DNA of 64,000 bases, from positions 30,226-94,225 of the forward strand of contig JBPCNX010000093.1 in NCBI GenBank assembly GCA_051000815.1, read 5' to 3'. Below, piece after piece: positions 1 through 8,546 of the stretch. The notes beneath the pieces were generated by a model. It saw only the letters and a program-made list of their open reading frames with translations. It was not told the DNA's origin and ran no database searches. Position 1 is the stretch's first letter, and every line of letters begins with the position of its first letter. The stretch is from PSRF01 sp051000815 (lineage in GTDB: Bacteria; Acidobacteriota; Blastocatellia; Pyrinomonadales; Pyrinomonadaceae). Both the position numbers and the translations under genes were made by a program.

Positions 1-999
1 TCGCTGCGTGACTACGCTCACATGATGCGGCTTCAGTCGATCCCGTCCGAGTCAGCCACCCTTGAGACAGCGCGCTCGGCCTTCCACGATCTGGTGCTGC
101 CGGAGTCGTTACTGCAAACGCTTGGTTGCGTTATTAACTCGCGGCGATCCCTATTTCTCACGGGTTTGCCCGGAACCGGTAAGACCGCAGTTGCCGAACG
201 CATTAATAATGCATTGCCGGGTGCGATCTGGATTCCTTACGCAGTTGAAATAGATGGCCAAATCATTCGCGTCTTTGACAGTCACTGTCACCGGATGGCC
301 CCAGCGGACGAAACGCCGGTGGAACACGATAAGCGCTGGATACTAATCAAGCGCCCGCTCGTCATTGTCGGCGGTGAGTTGACGCTTGAAAATGCTGATC
401 TGACCTGGAGCGAGTCAGCGAAATTTTATGAAGCTCCGTTTCAGATGAAATCGAATGGCGGCACTCTGGTAATTGACGACTTTGGCAGGCAGAGAGTCTC
501 GCCTCAGGACCTTCTGAACCGTTGGATCGTTCCCCTCGAACGGCGAATTGATTATCTCGCGCTGCACACCGGCAAGAAGATCGAGGTTCCTTTCGAACAA
601 CTCGTGGTCTTTTCTACCAACCTCGAAGAGAAAGATCTTACCGACGAAGCTTTCCTTCGGCGCATGGGCTATCGCGCCCGTGTAGAACCGCCGACGCCGG
701 CTGCTTTCTCCGAAATCTTTAAACGCGCCGCTTACAACCGCGGGATAAGGTGCGACCAGCAAGTGCTCGACCACCTCTTGACCAAGTATCGGATGGAGCA
801 GCGAGTGATGAAGGGCTGTGAACCGCGCGATCTCCTTGACCGCTCAACGGACATTTGTCTTCTCGAAGGACACCCATTGGAGCTGACGCCGCACGTTCTG
901 GACATCGCCTGGCGCAACTACTTTGGTACATCGCACTCGTTTGTGCATCAAGAGCGCCAGGCGGCGGCGAACCTGCCCGGCGATCCGTTAGAGCTGTAA
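1..999 (+). CDS. AAA-family ATPase (5'-partial)
   Basis: P-loop ATPase, reading frame open to the left edge, so the true start lies outside the window; the first in-window Met is at 22. Counting from that Met, Walker A GLPGTGKT is at residues 48-55, Walker B TLVIDD at 148-153, a sensor-like STN at about 198-200 and a candidate arginine finger in FLRRMGYR at about 211-218. This is the MoxR/RavA-like style of AAA+ ATPase that remodels partner proteins. No partner is visible because the upstream neighbour is cut off. The family assignment is firm from motifs; the biological role is unknown. Confidence 0.8.
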   Translation, partial: SLRDYAHMMRLQSIPSESATLETARSAFHDLVLPESLLQTLGCVINSRRSLFLTGLPGTGKTAVAERINNALPGAIWIPYAVEIDGQIIRVFDSHCHRMAPADETPVEHDKRWILIKRPLVIVGGELTLENADLTWSESAKFYEAPFQMKSNGGTLVIDDFGRQRVSPQDLLNRWIVPLERRIDYLALHTGKKIEVPFEQLVVFSTNLEEKDLTDEAFLRRMGYRARVEPPTPAAFSEIFKRAAYNRGIRCDQQVLDHLLTKYRMEQRVMKGCEPRDLLDRSTDICLLEGHPLELTPHVLDIAWRNYFGTSHSFVHQERQAAANLPGDPLEL

Positions 1000-1025
1000 C
1001 GGAAACCGAGCTGCTTACAATAACT

Positions 1026-2030
1026 ATGACCCAAACCACTAGAGCCATCCGCAGTTTTTCCTTCGTCATGGCCCTGACATGCTGTGCGTTTTTTGTGACT
1101 GCTCACGCGAAGAAAACTTCCAAGCGCATGCCGCAGGTGCCGGAGCCTGTCGTTGAAGAGGCAATGCAGGAGGAGATGGATAAGGCAGTGGTTCAACTGA
1201 AACTGAAGGACGGCACCCGCGTCACAGTGGAAGAGGCTTGGGAGAGCGAACAGGGTATCTGGTATCGACAAGGTGGAATGACTCACCTGGTAGCTCGCGA
1301 TCGTGTTAAAGCGATCGAACGTGGCTCCGATGCGAAGCCAAAAGCAGTAAAGCCGATCGCCAAAGTCACCGAAGTTAAGGAATCTCCGAGCGAAACTGCC
1401 GAGCAGCCGGTTTGGATACATCTAATTGGCGGAGCGCGAGTGGAAGCGGATAGCGCTAATGAGCAAGCTAGCGGCGTTTGGTACAAGCGCGGTTCGCTTT
1501 CCATATTCATCGAGCGTAGCCGCATCGATCATATTGAGCGGGAGTCGCTGGCCGTAGCCGAATCTCCCAGAAGAGAGCGGGGATGGAGCACGGGGCGGCC
1601 TCGGATCGATGCTCTGATCAGACAAAACGGCGCGAAATATGGAGTCGATCCATATCTGATTTTTTGCGTCATGGAGCAGGAGTCGCATTTCAACGCTTAT
1701 GCGTTGTCGCCTAAGGGGGCGCGCGGATTGATGCAGCTGATGCCAGGCACCGCAGCGCGGTTCGGCGTCCGACACTCCTTTGATCCGGGACAGAACATCG
1801 CGGGGGGCACGCGATACCTGAAGCAGCTGATGGCGAAATTCAACGGCCGCGTAGATCTCGTGCTTGCGAGCTATAACGCCGGCGAGGGTGCGGTTGTTAG
1901 ATTTGGACATCGGGTTCCTCCGTACCGCGAAACGCGAAACTACGTAAAGCGGATCAGCTTCCGTTATCGCCAGGCTAAGTCTCCTTCGAGTTCTCCAACC
2001 CGCAACACTGTTAGTGCTGGTGGATTGTGA
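1026..2030 (+). CDS. Secreted lytic transglycosylase (SLT domain)
   Basis: Peptidoglycan lytic transglycosylase, 334 aa from the ATG at 1026. I chose this start because it is followed at once by a hydrophobic signal peptide (about residues 8-28); longer frame extensions run into the upstream ATPase gene. The C-terminal half is an SLT/goose-lysozyme fold: catalytic Glu about 219 in EQESHF, then GARGLMQLMP and ASYNAGEGAV. The N-terminal half holds two related segments of about 30 residues (around 70-99 and 145-172) with the pattern E-GxWY+xG---RxRxxxIER, probably a small wall- or membrane-associated repeat. It cleaves murein in the periplasm. Confidence 0.9.
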   Translation: MTQTTRAIRSFSFVMALTCCAFFVTAHAKKTSKRMPQVPEPVVEEAMQEEMDKAVVQLKLKDGTRVTVEEAWESEQGIWYRQGGMTHLVARDRVKAIERGSDAKPKAVKPIAKVTEVKESPSETAEQPVWIHLIGGARVEADSANEQASGVWYKRGSLSIFIERSRIDHIERESLAVAESPRRERGWSTGRPRIDALIRQNGAKYGVDPYLIFCVMEQESHFNAYALSPKGARGLMQLMPGTAARFGVRHSFDPGQNIAGGTRYLKQLMAKFNGRVDLVLASYNAGEGAVVRFGHRVPPYRETRNYVKRISFRYRQAKSPSSSPTRNTVSAGGL

Positions 2031-2051
2031 TCTTTAAATAGGAGCTGGCCT

Positions 2052-2816
2052 TTGCTCAGTCGTCAAAGTCTCAGGATTCGATTATTCGCGTTCTTAACGC
2101 TGACCTTGCTGTTTGTTTCGCCTCGCTCGGAGGCGGTCGCTCAGCGTAAGGACCGGCCGTTGACCAACGCGGCAGTCATCAAGCTGGTGCGGGCGGGCTT
2201 TAAAGAGAAAACTGTTATAGCGATCGTTCGTAATCGTCCCAATCGATTTGATCTTGATCCAGATCGCCTGATCGAGTTGAAGCAGAACGGTGTGGGCGAG
2301 AATGTCATCCTGGCGATGATGGCGCAGAACGATGCGACGTTCTTCGCTGACGAGGGGTTTAGTGACAACTCCTTCTTCAGAGAAAACAAAAAGAGCGGAT
2401 CCAATGCCGCAGGTGATAGCGAGATGGACGTCTTCGGTTCGAGCGGCAGTTCGAGCGGAGAGACCCGTTCCCGAGGAGGAGAAAATGGGTCAAACCAGGG
2501 CGAGCTACTAACCACCGGCAGCGCGACAGTGCGCATCATTCGTCCGCCTACTGAGGCGGGCGGTGCAGCATTAAAACTCGAGAAGACTCCCACCCTTAAC
2601 AACCAGGCAATCATAAATCTGGTGGACGCTGGTTTCTCTGAAGGAACCATCATCAAGAGAATTGAGAACTCACCAGGCGATTTCGATCTGTCTCCCGCCA
2701 AACTCATCGAACTGCGAAAGCATCGTGTTACTGATCCGGTTATCGCTGCCATGACTACCGCCATGGACGGTTCCGAGGCAAAGTCCACTTCACCAAGTGG
2801 CAGTGAGAACAAGTAG
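2052..2816 (+). CDS. Secreted protein with two related ~50-residue modules
   Basis: 254 aa with a TTG start preceded by an AGGAGCT ribosome site at a good distance. An N-terminal signal peptide runs to about residue 30. Two homologous modules flank a Gly/Ser-rich linker: about residues 38-92 (xxAVIKLVRAGFKEKTVIAI, then FDLDPDRLIELKQNGV) and about 182-236 (QAIINLVDAGFSEGTIIKRI, then FDLSPAKLIELRKHRV). The pattern recalls small helical repeat domains seen in acidobacterial exported proteins. The function is not known to me. It lies between the transglycosylase and a VWFA protein in the same direction, probably as an envelope gene group. Confidence 0.75.
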   Translation: MLSRQSLRIRLFAFLTLTLLFVSPRSEAVAQRKDRPLTNAAVIKLVRAGFKEKTVIAIVRNRPNRFDLDPDRLIELKQNGVGENVILAMMAQNDATFFADEGFSDNSFFRENKKSGSNAAGDSEMDVFGSSGSSSGETRSRGGENGSNQGELLTTGSATVRIIRPPTEAGGAALKLEKTPTLNNQAIINLVDAGFSEGTIIKRIENSPGDFDLSPAKLIELRKHRVTDPVIAAMTTAMDGSEAKSTSPSGSENK

Positions 2817-2820
2817 CGGC

Positions 2821-3954
2821 ATGCGGGGTTCGGATGGCATCAAGGTTCCCGCAGCCCTTCGCGTTCTGATATTCGCCTTTGTGGGCTGTCTGAGTTTCGC
2901 CTGCTGGAATGAACTTTGGCCGGGTTCCGCCCAGATAGCCAGACCGGCCACACCGCCGCAGCTTTCGCCCGCCCCATCCACCCCCACTCCAACACCGACA
3001 CCGACGCCGGCTTCTCAGGAAGTAGAACACGACATTGATCCTGATGATGTGATCTCCGTCGACACAACTGAGATTCTCCTGCCGGTTACCGTGCGGGACC
3101 GTAGCGCTCAACTGGTTTCCGGCCTCGCGAGAAACGACTTCAGAGTCCTTGAAGATGGAATTGATCAGCCCCTGAGTGATTTCAGTTTGCGTCAGGTTCC
3201 AGTAGATGTTGTCTTAATGGTTGACGCGTCTTCATCGGTCGCCTCCAACCTGGATGACTTTCGTAAAGCTGCCGAAGGCTTTGCTGCTCATCTTTCAGCT
3301 GACGATCGCATCAGCCTGATTCAGTTTGATGACCGAGTGCTGCTGCTGCAGGATTGGACCCGAAGTCTAGTCCAGTTGCGGCGTGCATTAAGACGTCTGA
3401 CTCCAGGAATGTTTACAAGGTTCAACGACGCGTTACTGCTGGCCTCGCGCGATCAAATGCCCCGCAGGAATGCCAGACACGCCATCATTGTGCTTACCGA
3501 CGGGATTGATAGCGGGAGGGGAACTACATTCGACACAGCCTTGCGCGCGGCCTTGCAGTCACAAACAACCGTCTATGTAGTGAGCAACTCGGAGATCGAG
3601 CGAGCCAAGAAACAATCCGAGCTTGCAGCACTACTGTCAGGATCAGAATCGTCGTTGCGCTTCAACGAGCTGAAAATCGGAGATCTCAGGCTGGGCTTGG
3701 CGGCGTTAAATGCGAGCGAGCGCAATTTGGATCAGTTGACTGGTGCTACCGGTGGCAGGCTCTACAAGCCCGGGTCTTTTGATGATCTGGAAAAGACCTA
3801 CGCAGAAGTGGCGGAGGAACTGAGGCATCAATACGCTATCTATTATTCACCCCTCAATCGTAAACGCGATGGCGGCTTTCGCCGCGTCAAGGTTGAAACG
3901 CGGAATCCCGAACTCCGCGTCTCGGCGCGAATAGGCTACTTCGCTCCAAAATGA
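2821..3954 (+). CDS. VWFA-related domain protein, secreted
   Basis: Von Willebrand factor A protein of the type abundant in Acidobacteria (VWFA-related, TIGR03436-like). I use the ATG at 2821; a GTG at 2797 overlapping the previous gene is possible. It has an N-terminal hydrophobic segment, then a Pro/Thr-rich linker with PTPTPTPTP, then the characteristic entry LLPVTVRDRSAQLVSGL. The MIDAS motif VDASSS is intact, with a downstream LTDGIDSG loop. The C-terminus ends in the typical RxVKVETRxPxLxVSAR-GYF. Such proteins are exported and probably bind protein partners through a metal ion. Ligand unknown. Confidence 0.85.
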   Translation: MRGSDGIKVPAALRVLIFAFVGCLSFACWNELWPGSAQIARPATPPQLSPAPSTPTPTPTPTPASQEVEHDIDPDDVISVDTTEILLPVTVRDRSAQLVSGLARNDFRVLEDGIDQPLSDFSLRQVPVDVVLMVDASSSVASNLDDFRKAAEGFAAHLSADDRISLIQFDDRVLLLQDWTRSLVQLRRALRRLTPGMFTRFNDALLLASRDQMPRRNARHAIIVLTDGIDSGRGTTFDTALRAALQSQTTVYVVSNSEIERAKKQSELAALLSGSESSLRFNELKIGDLRLGLAALNASERNLDQLTGATGGRLYKPGSFDDLEKTYAEVAEELRHQYAIYYSPLNRKRDGGFRRVKVETRNPELRVSARIGYFAPK

Positions 3955-4342
3955 TTCCATAGAGGAACCCAGCACATCTCAGTCTTAGCTCGCCAGTCGA
4001 CCCTTGAGGCAAGGCTTCACTACTCCCAAACCATCCCTCAGCTAGACATACTACTGCTCACGAGAAAAAACGTTACGGCACCAGGTTCAGTAAGGCTCAA
4101 AATGGCACAGGTCCCTCTCACTTAAGCTGTTTGTGCCCTTGCGATACACTTTTCGATTAGGTTGGTTATGCTTTGTGGTCGGATTATCAGTCCCAACCCT
4201 AAGTATTTCTTCATTTAGATATGGGAGATGCTGGCGGCATGGTCATTGCCAGATGCTTCGTGTTAGTCTTCCGCTGTTTTTGGTGACTTCCCCGGCTGAC
4301 AGCAATAAGAAAAATTCACAAAGAAGGAAAACGAGAGAAGCG
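3955..4342. other. Intergenic region before radical SAM gene
   Basis: 388 bases without a convincing gene. The frame of the following radical SAM gene extends upstream to a TTG at 4133, but that extension has no conserved character and the ATG at 4343 has a GAGAGAAG ribosome site. I see no strong promoter or structured RNA; this is probably a long leader. Confidence 0.4.
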
Positions 4343-6388
4343 ATGCGACCAGTTAAACATGTGGAAAAGGGCCTGACCTTAGTTGCCGGAGCTCTTCACG
4401 ACGTTATTCAATCGGTAAATAAGTACAAGCCAAACCCGTCCTTTACTCCCAAGTGGTCAGATAAGCCGTTGCTGAAATCGTGGCAGAAGAGCAAACCGAC
4501 TTTAGGTTGGCCTCGCACGACCGACTCGCTTTGCCCAAATTGCGTGATTGAGGCGAGGGAGTCAATCCTCAGCGGTAAGCAGGATGTTAGCGTGCTGATC
4601 AACGAAAAGGTCGGCGAGATCAAAGCGCAGATTATTGAACGGAACGGCGAGATTTGGATGGTTAAGGATTGTGCGATTCATGGCCACTTCGAAGACATGA
4701 TGGCGATAGACGTCGAGTTCCTGACTCATATTGAGAAGATGTTCCCGGGTCGCGACATTGATGCGCACAACGATGAAAAGTTACACAACCACGGCACCAG
4801 CACGATTAAGTATGGCCGCGGCGCTGTCTTAACCGTAGATTTAACAAACCGCTGCAACATGATGTGTGACCCATGCTTTATGGACGCCAATCAGGTGGGC
4901 TTCGTTCATGAGTTAAGTATGGACGACATCAGAGAGATTCTGGACAACGCTATTTCCATCAAGCCGCGTCGCCAGATGTCTGTTCAGTTTTCCGGCGGTG
5001 AGCCTTCGATATCTCCGCACTTCCTCGAGTCGATACGTTACGCGCGTAAGGTTGGTTATAACAGCGTTCAGGCGGCGACGAACGGAATTGAGTTTGCCAA
5101 AAGCAAGGAATTCTGTCGCGAGGCAGCCGCAGCCGGTTTGCGTTATGTGTATCTTCAGTTTGATGGTATCGGCAATGATGCGAACAGCCACCGGCAGGTA
5201 GGTAATCTTTTCGATGTGAAGATGCGCGCGATCAACAACCTGCACGAAGCCGGCGTTGAGATCGTCCTGGTTACGACTTTGGTAAACGGCATCAACAACG
5301 ACCAGGTCGGGTCAATTGTGCGGTTCGCGCTCGACAATCCCAAGAAGATTGCCTTTCTTTCGTTCCAACCCGTGTCGTTCACCGGCCGCGATGAAGAGAT
5401 TACTGAGCAGCGTCGCCTGCAACAGCGTTACACGCTTTCGCACCTGGCGCATGACGTAAAGAATCAGGTTGGTATTACAGAGCCGACTCGAGACTGGTTC
5501 CCCCTATCGCTGATGGGAGCATTCGCTGACTTTGCTGATCTCGTTCACGGCCCGCAGGCCGAGTGGGGTCAGGTGTCCTGCGGTTGTCACCCGAATTGTG
5601 GCGTGGGCACGGCAGTGATGGTGGACAAAGAAACCCGCGAGATGAGACCGGTGCCGGAGTTTCTTAGTATTCCCGGCCTCGTGAAAGACATGCAGAAGAT
5701 CACCGATGCCGCGCGGGGCAAGTGGATGTCAAACTTGATGATGGGATTGGCGCTATTGAAAAACTACAATCCCTACAAGTCGCCATCGCAGTTCACGCTA
5801 TACGAGCTGTTCAAGAAGTTCGACAAGTCGTTTGGCTTGACCGGAAAAGATTACGGGAAGGTGAGCGGTGACCGCACAGCGGATGACATCGAGATTCGTC
5901 GTTCAGACCGTTGGAATTTCCTTTTCATAGCCGGTATGTGGTTCCAGGATCTTTTTAACTACGACTTCCGCCGCACGGAAATGTGCATCATCCCCTACGG
6001 CACGCAGGAAGGTGAAATTTCGTTCTGCGCGTACAACACGGGGATTGGATGGCGAAATATTATCGAGAACATGCATCAGAACGCGACCGTCGCCAAGTGG
6101 TACGAAGAGCATGGGCGTCATGAAATCTTCGCACGCGGCAAGGAAGTCGAACTCGTGGACCCGAGTCACGGGATGGTGCTCAATCCTACCGACCTGGCTC
6201 GTCCTAACAAGCCGCAAATGGAAGGTCCTAAGACTGCCCACGAAGAAGCTGTGATGATGCGCAAGCTGTATCAGGAGTTGGTGTTGAAGCAGCAGCTCGA
6301 TACGAAAGAAGCGGATAAGCCCGTGCAGATTCAGGGACTGGGCCGCAAGAAGGCAGAACCGGCCCAGGCAGAAGTTGTGGCGGTTTAG
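4343..6388 (+). CDS. Radical SAM protein, tetraether-lipid-synthase (Tes/MJ0619)-like
   Basis: 681 aa from the ATG at 4343 (GAGAGAAG ribosome site). The order of motifs matches archaeal MJ0619/Tes-type radical SAM enzymes: an N-terminal metal-type site SLCPNC (64-67) paired with DCAIHGHF (C110, H113), then the radical SAM triad TNRCNMMCDPC (C171, C175, C178), SVQFSGGEP (213-221), AATNGI and YLQFDGI. A long C-terminal extension with further Cys follows. Archaeal Tes couples lipid tails to make membrane-spanning tetraethers; Acidobacteriota make iso-diabolic acid and branched GDGTs. A role in membrane-spanning lipid formation is therefore my inference. An alternative is another SAM enzyme of this superfamily. 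Confidence 0.7.
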   Translation: MRPVKHVEKGLTLVAGALHDVIQSVNKYKPNPSFTPKWSDKPLLKSWQKSKPTLGWPRTTDSLCPNCVIEARESILSGKQDVSVLINEKVGEIKAQIIERNGEIWMVKDCAIHGHFEDMMAIDVEFLTHIEKMFPGRDIDAHNDEKLHNHGTSTIKYGRGAVLTVDLTNRCNMMCDPCFMDANQVGFVHELSMDDIREILDNAISIKPRRQMSVQFSGGEPSISPHFLESIRYARKVGYNSVQAATNGIEFAKSKEFCREAAAAGLRYVYLQFDGIGNDANSHRQVGNLFDVKMRAINNLHEAGVEIVLVTTLVNGINNDQVGSIVRFALDNPKKIAFLSFQPVSFTGRDEEITEQRRLQQRYTLSHLAHDVKNQVGITEPTRDWFPLSLMGAFADFADLVHGPQAEWGQVSCGCHPNCGVGTAVMVDKETREMRPVPEFLSIPGLVKDMQKITDAARGKWMSNLMMGLALLKNYNPYKSPSQFTLYELFKKFDKSFGLTGKDYGKVSGDRTADDIEIRRSDRWNFLFIAGMWFQDLFNYDFRRTEMCIIPYGTQEGEISFCAYNTGIGWRNIIENMHQNATVAKWYEEHGRHEIFARGKEVELVDPSHGMVLNPTDLARPNKPQMEGPKTAHEEAVMMRKLYQELVLKQQLDTKEADKPVQIQGLGRKKAEPAQAEVVAV

Positions 6389-6425
6389 TCCCCAAGGGCT
6401 TTCCGAATTTCGTTTTGAACCCTGA

Positions 6426-6465
6426 GTCCAATGTCCAACGTCTTACTTGTCGTTGGATGTTGGAC
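6426..6465. terminator. Stem-loop between radical SAM gene and rpsU
   Basis: Two 14-base arms (GTCCAATGTCCAAC at 6426-6439 and GTTGGATGTTGGAC at 6452-6465) pair fully if two G-U wobbles are allowed, with a 12-base loop, followed by TTTCGG. This may act as a terminator or be a dispersed palindromic repeat. Confidence 0.45.
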
Positions 6466-6490
6466 TTTCGGTTGCCAATAAACGGGTAAC

Positions 6491-6520
6491 TTGACCGCGA
6501 GCGTTATGGACGTGTTAAAT
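6491..6520 (+). promoter_or_regulatory. Candidate rpsU promoter
   Basis: TTGACC (6491-6496) and TTAAAT (6515-6520) are separated by 18 bases and lie about 45 bases before the rpsU start. This is a plausible housekeeping promoter, judged by eye only. Confidence 0.35.
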
Positions 6521-6562
6521 AAGTGAGCTGAGAAGCGCAAAACTGACTAAAACGGAGAAAGA

Positions 6563-6772
6563 ATGGCGTTAGTTACTGTTAACCAGGGTGAATCGATCGA
6601 AAGCGCATTGCGGCGCTTTAAGCGCAAGGTGATGACCGAGGAAATAATTAAGGACGCGAAGAAACACGCGTTTTTCATCCCGCCCGGCCAGAAGGCTAAA
6701 TTGAAATCAGCCCTCGCGCGCAAGCGGAACAAGAAGAAAGGCCGCATGCGTAGCACCGCGCCGCGCGACTAA
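6563..6772 (+). CDS. rpsU: 30S ribosomal protein bS21
   Basis: 69 aa, slightly longer than the usual 58-71. The N-terminal core VTVNQGESIESALRRFKRKV is diagnostic of bS21, and the C-terminus is very basic (RKRNKKKGRMR). A GGAGAAAGA ribosome site precedes the ATG. The protein binds the 30S platform and helps initiation. It stands alone with its own probable promoter upstream. Confidence 0.95.
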   Translation: MALVTVNQGESIESALRRFKRKVMTEEIIKDAKKHAFFIPPGQKAKLKSALARKRNKKKGRMRSTAPRD

Positions 6773-6924
6773 TCCACTCCAGATCCGCTTTCCAGGTGTG
6801 AGCGCTGAGCAACCCGTCTTACCTCCCTTCAGTTGTCCCCCCGAGACGTTTTTGAAGTGGATACCCTCCTCGTTGAGGCGAGGCGGGAGCGGGTCTGCAA
6901 AGCACTGGGAGCCCGCCTGATTCT

Positions 6925-7695
6925 ATGACCCGAATCCTGCTGACCAATGACGATGGCATCCATTCTGATGGGCTGATCAAACTTGAAGAAGCTCTAAAGG
7001 AAGTGGGAGACGTTTACGTTGTGGCCCCCGCGTCTGAAATGAGCGGGGCTTCACACAGCCTTACCCTGGCCCGGCCTCTTCGCATTCGCCAGATTGATAA
7101 TCGTCACTGGACCGTCGACGGAACGCCGACCGACTGTGTAACTCTCGCGCTCAACAAGATACTACCGGCAGCGGAGCTCCCGCATGTCTGCGCCTCAGGA
7201 ATTAATCACGGCGGCAATCTCGGCGACGACGCCACCTATTCCGGAACGGTTGCCGGAGCGCTTGAGGCGACGATCCTCGGTGTGCCCGGCATCGCATTCA
7301 GCCTGGTCGCTCGCGAGAATTTCGACTTTACGGAGCCCGCACTTTTCGCTGTTACTGCAGTGCGAAAAGTCCTTGCGGAAGGATTGCCCGAAGGCACATT
7401 ACTGAATATCAATTTTCCTCAAGGCGACATTAAGGGAGTGCGGGTGACCCGGCAGGGCATTAAAAACGCTCGTCCCGTTATCAGTGAACACATTGATCCT
7501 CGCGGCAAACCTTACTTCTGGATTGGTGAAGAGTATTTCAACAAAGGCGCTGCGGATGGCACAGACTACCAGGCAGTTGAACAAGGCTGCATCTCTGTTA
7601 CACCGTTGCGCAGCGATATGACTGACCACCAGGCGCTAACAGCGATTGAAACCTGGAACTACCTAAACGCTGTCGAGTTGCTGCAAAAGAGATAA
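6925..7695 (+). CDS. surE: 5'/3'-nucleotidase SurE
   Basis: 256 aa, normal length for the family. The N-terminal metal site RILLTNDDG (residues 3-11) and the later GINHGGNLGDDATYSGTVAG are hallmarks of SurE, a divalent-metal nucleoside monophosphate phosphatase linked to stationary-phase survival. The neighbour on the right is pcm, the classic surE partner, although here about 110-170 bases with a palindromic repeat separate them. The ATG at 6925 gives the canonical start. Confidence 0.95.
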   Translation: MTRILLTNDDGIHSDGLIKLEEALKEVGDVYVVAPASEMSGASHSLTLARPLRIRQIDNRHWTVDGTPTDCVTLALNKILPAAELPHVCASGINHGGNLGDDATYSGTVAGALEATILGVPGIAFSLVARENFDFTEPALFAVTAVRKVLAEGLPEGTLLNINFPQGDIKGVRVTRQGIKNARPVISEHIDPRGKPYFWIGEEYFNKGAADGTDYQAVEQGCISVTPLRSDMTDHQALTAIETWNYLNAVELLQKR

Positions 7696-7723
7696 ACCAC
7701 GGGTAGTCCCTAGTTTGGTTTTC

Positions 7724-7794
7724 GTAACGCAAACTGTTAGTTTGCGCGCGCCTTGAATGTCACTCATTCAGCGCAAACTAACAGTTCGCGTTAC
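7724..7794. repeat. Large inverted repeat built from a palindromic element
   Basis: A copy of GTAACGCAAACTGTTAGTTT (7724 onward, continuing GCG) faces an inverted copy (7771-7794), separated by about 24 bases. The unit CGCAAACT-GTT-AGTTTGCG is itself a perfect 8-bp palindrome. It lies between surE and pcm and may act as a terminator or REP-like element. Three more copies lie at 9296-9377. Confidence 0.75.
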
Positions 7795-7862
7795 AAATTA
7801 GGGCATTGCTAAACCACGAAGTACCTTTCCATTTCCCCCTCCAGGCTCTAAACTCAAACCCA

Positions 7863-8543
7863 GTGTCATCAACCGGTCAACAGCCTTCAGGGCATCTTCA
7901 AGCTTACACAATTCCGCGCGATCGTATGGTCGCGCGTCTGCGTGATCATTACCAGATTCAGGATGTGAAAGTTCTTGATGCTATGCGCGCGGTACCGCGT
8001 CATGCGTTCGTGCCTGAAGCTCTGCAGGCGCGTGCTTACGGCGACCACGCATTGCCGATCAGTGCCAATCAAACGATCTCGCAGCCATTCATCGTTGCGC
8101 GAATGACGGAGTTGCTGGAAATTGACAAGGATAGTCGCGTGCTGGAGATTGGCGCGGGATCAGGTTACCAAACCGCAGTGCTGGCAAAAGTCGCCGGCCA
8201 GGTATATTCGATCGAGCGTCTCGGGGAACTGGCGCGTCAGGCCCAGGCAAAAATTCGCGAACTGGGAATCTACAATGCCACGGTTAAGTGTTTTGATGGC
8301 ACGCTTGGTTGGGCGGCGAATGCTCCATACGACGGCATTCTCGTCGCAGCTGGTGGTCCAAACATTCCGGAACCGCTGGTTTCGCAGCTAAAGATTGGTG
8401 GGCGACTAGTGCTTCCAATTGGCCCGACACGAGAAGCGCAGCGTCTGGTTCGCGTCGTCAAAACCGATCGAGGAGTCAGGGAAGAGGATCACGGCGCCTG
8501 TGCCTTTGTTCCCCTGATTGGACAGCATGGCTGGTCAACATAG
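7863..8543 (+). CDS. pcm: Protein-L-isoaspartate O-methyltransferase
   Basis: SAM-dependent repair of isoaspartyl residues in damaged proteins. The family signature is complete: VPRHAFVPE, LPISANQTISQPFIVARMTE, the SAM-binding loop VLEIGAGSGYQTAVLA, then PYDGILVAAG and GGRLVLPIG. The start is uncertain. I use the GTG at 7863, because YTIPRDRMVARLRDHY upstream of the ATG at 7926 looks conserved. A TTG at 7806 is also possible; no option has a strong ribosome site. It follows surE and is 3 bases from the DedA gene, so the last two are co-transcribed. Confidence 0.9.
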   Translation: MSSTGQQPSGHLQAYTIPRDRMVARLRDHYQIQDVKVLDAMRAVPRHAFVPEALQARAYGDHALPISANQTISQPFIVARMTELLEIDKDSRVLEIGAGSGYQTAVLAKVAGQVYSIERLGELARQAQAKIRELGIYNATVKCFDGTLGWAANAPYDGILVAAGGPNIPEPLVSQLKIGGRLVLPIGPTREAQRLVRVVKTDRGVREEDHGACAFVPLIGQHGWST

Positions 8544-8546
8544 CTT

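Noticed and set aside
4133..4342. N-terminal extension of the radical SAM protein from a TTG
   Set aside because: No conserved sequence and no ribosome site; the ATG at 4343 has both a ribosome site and a family-like start.
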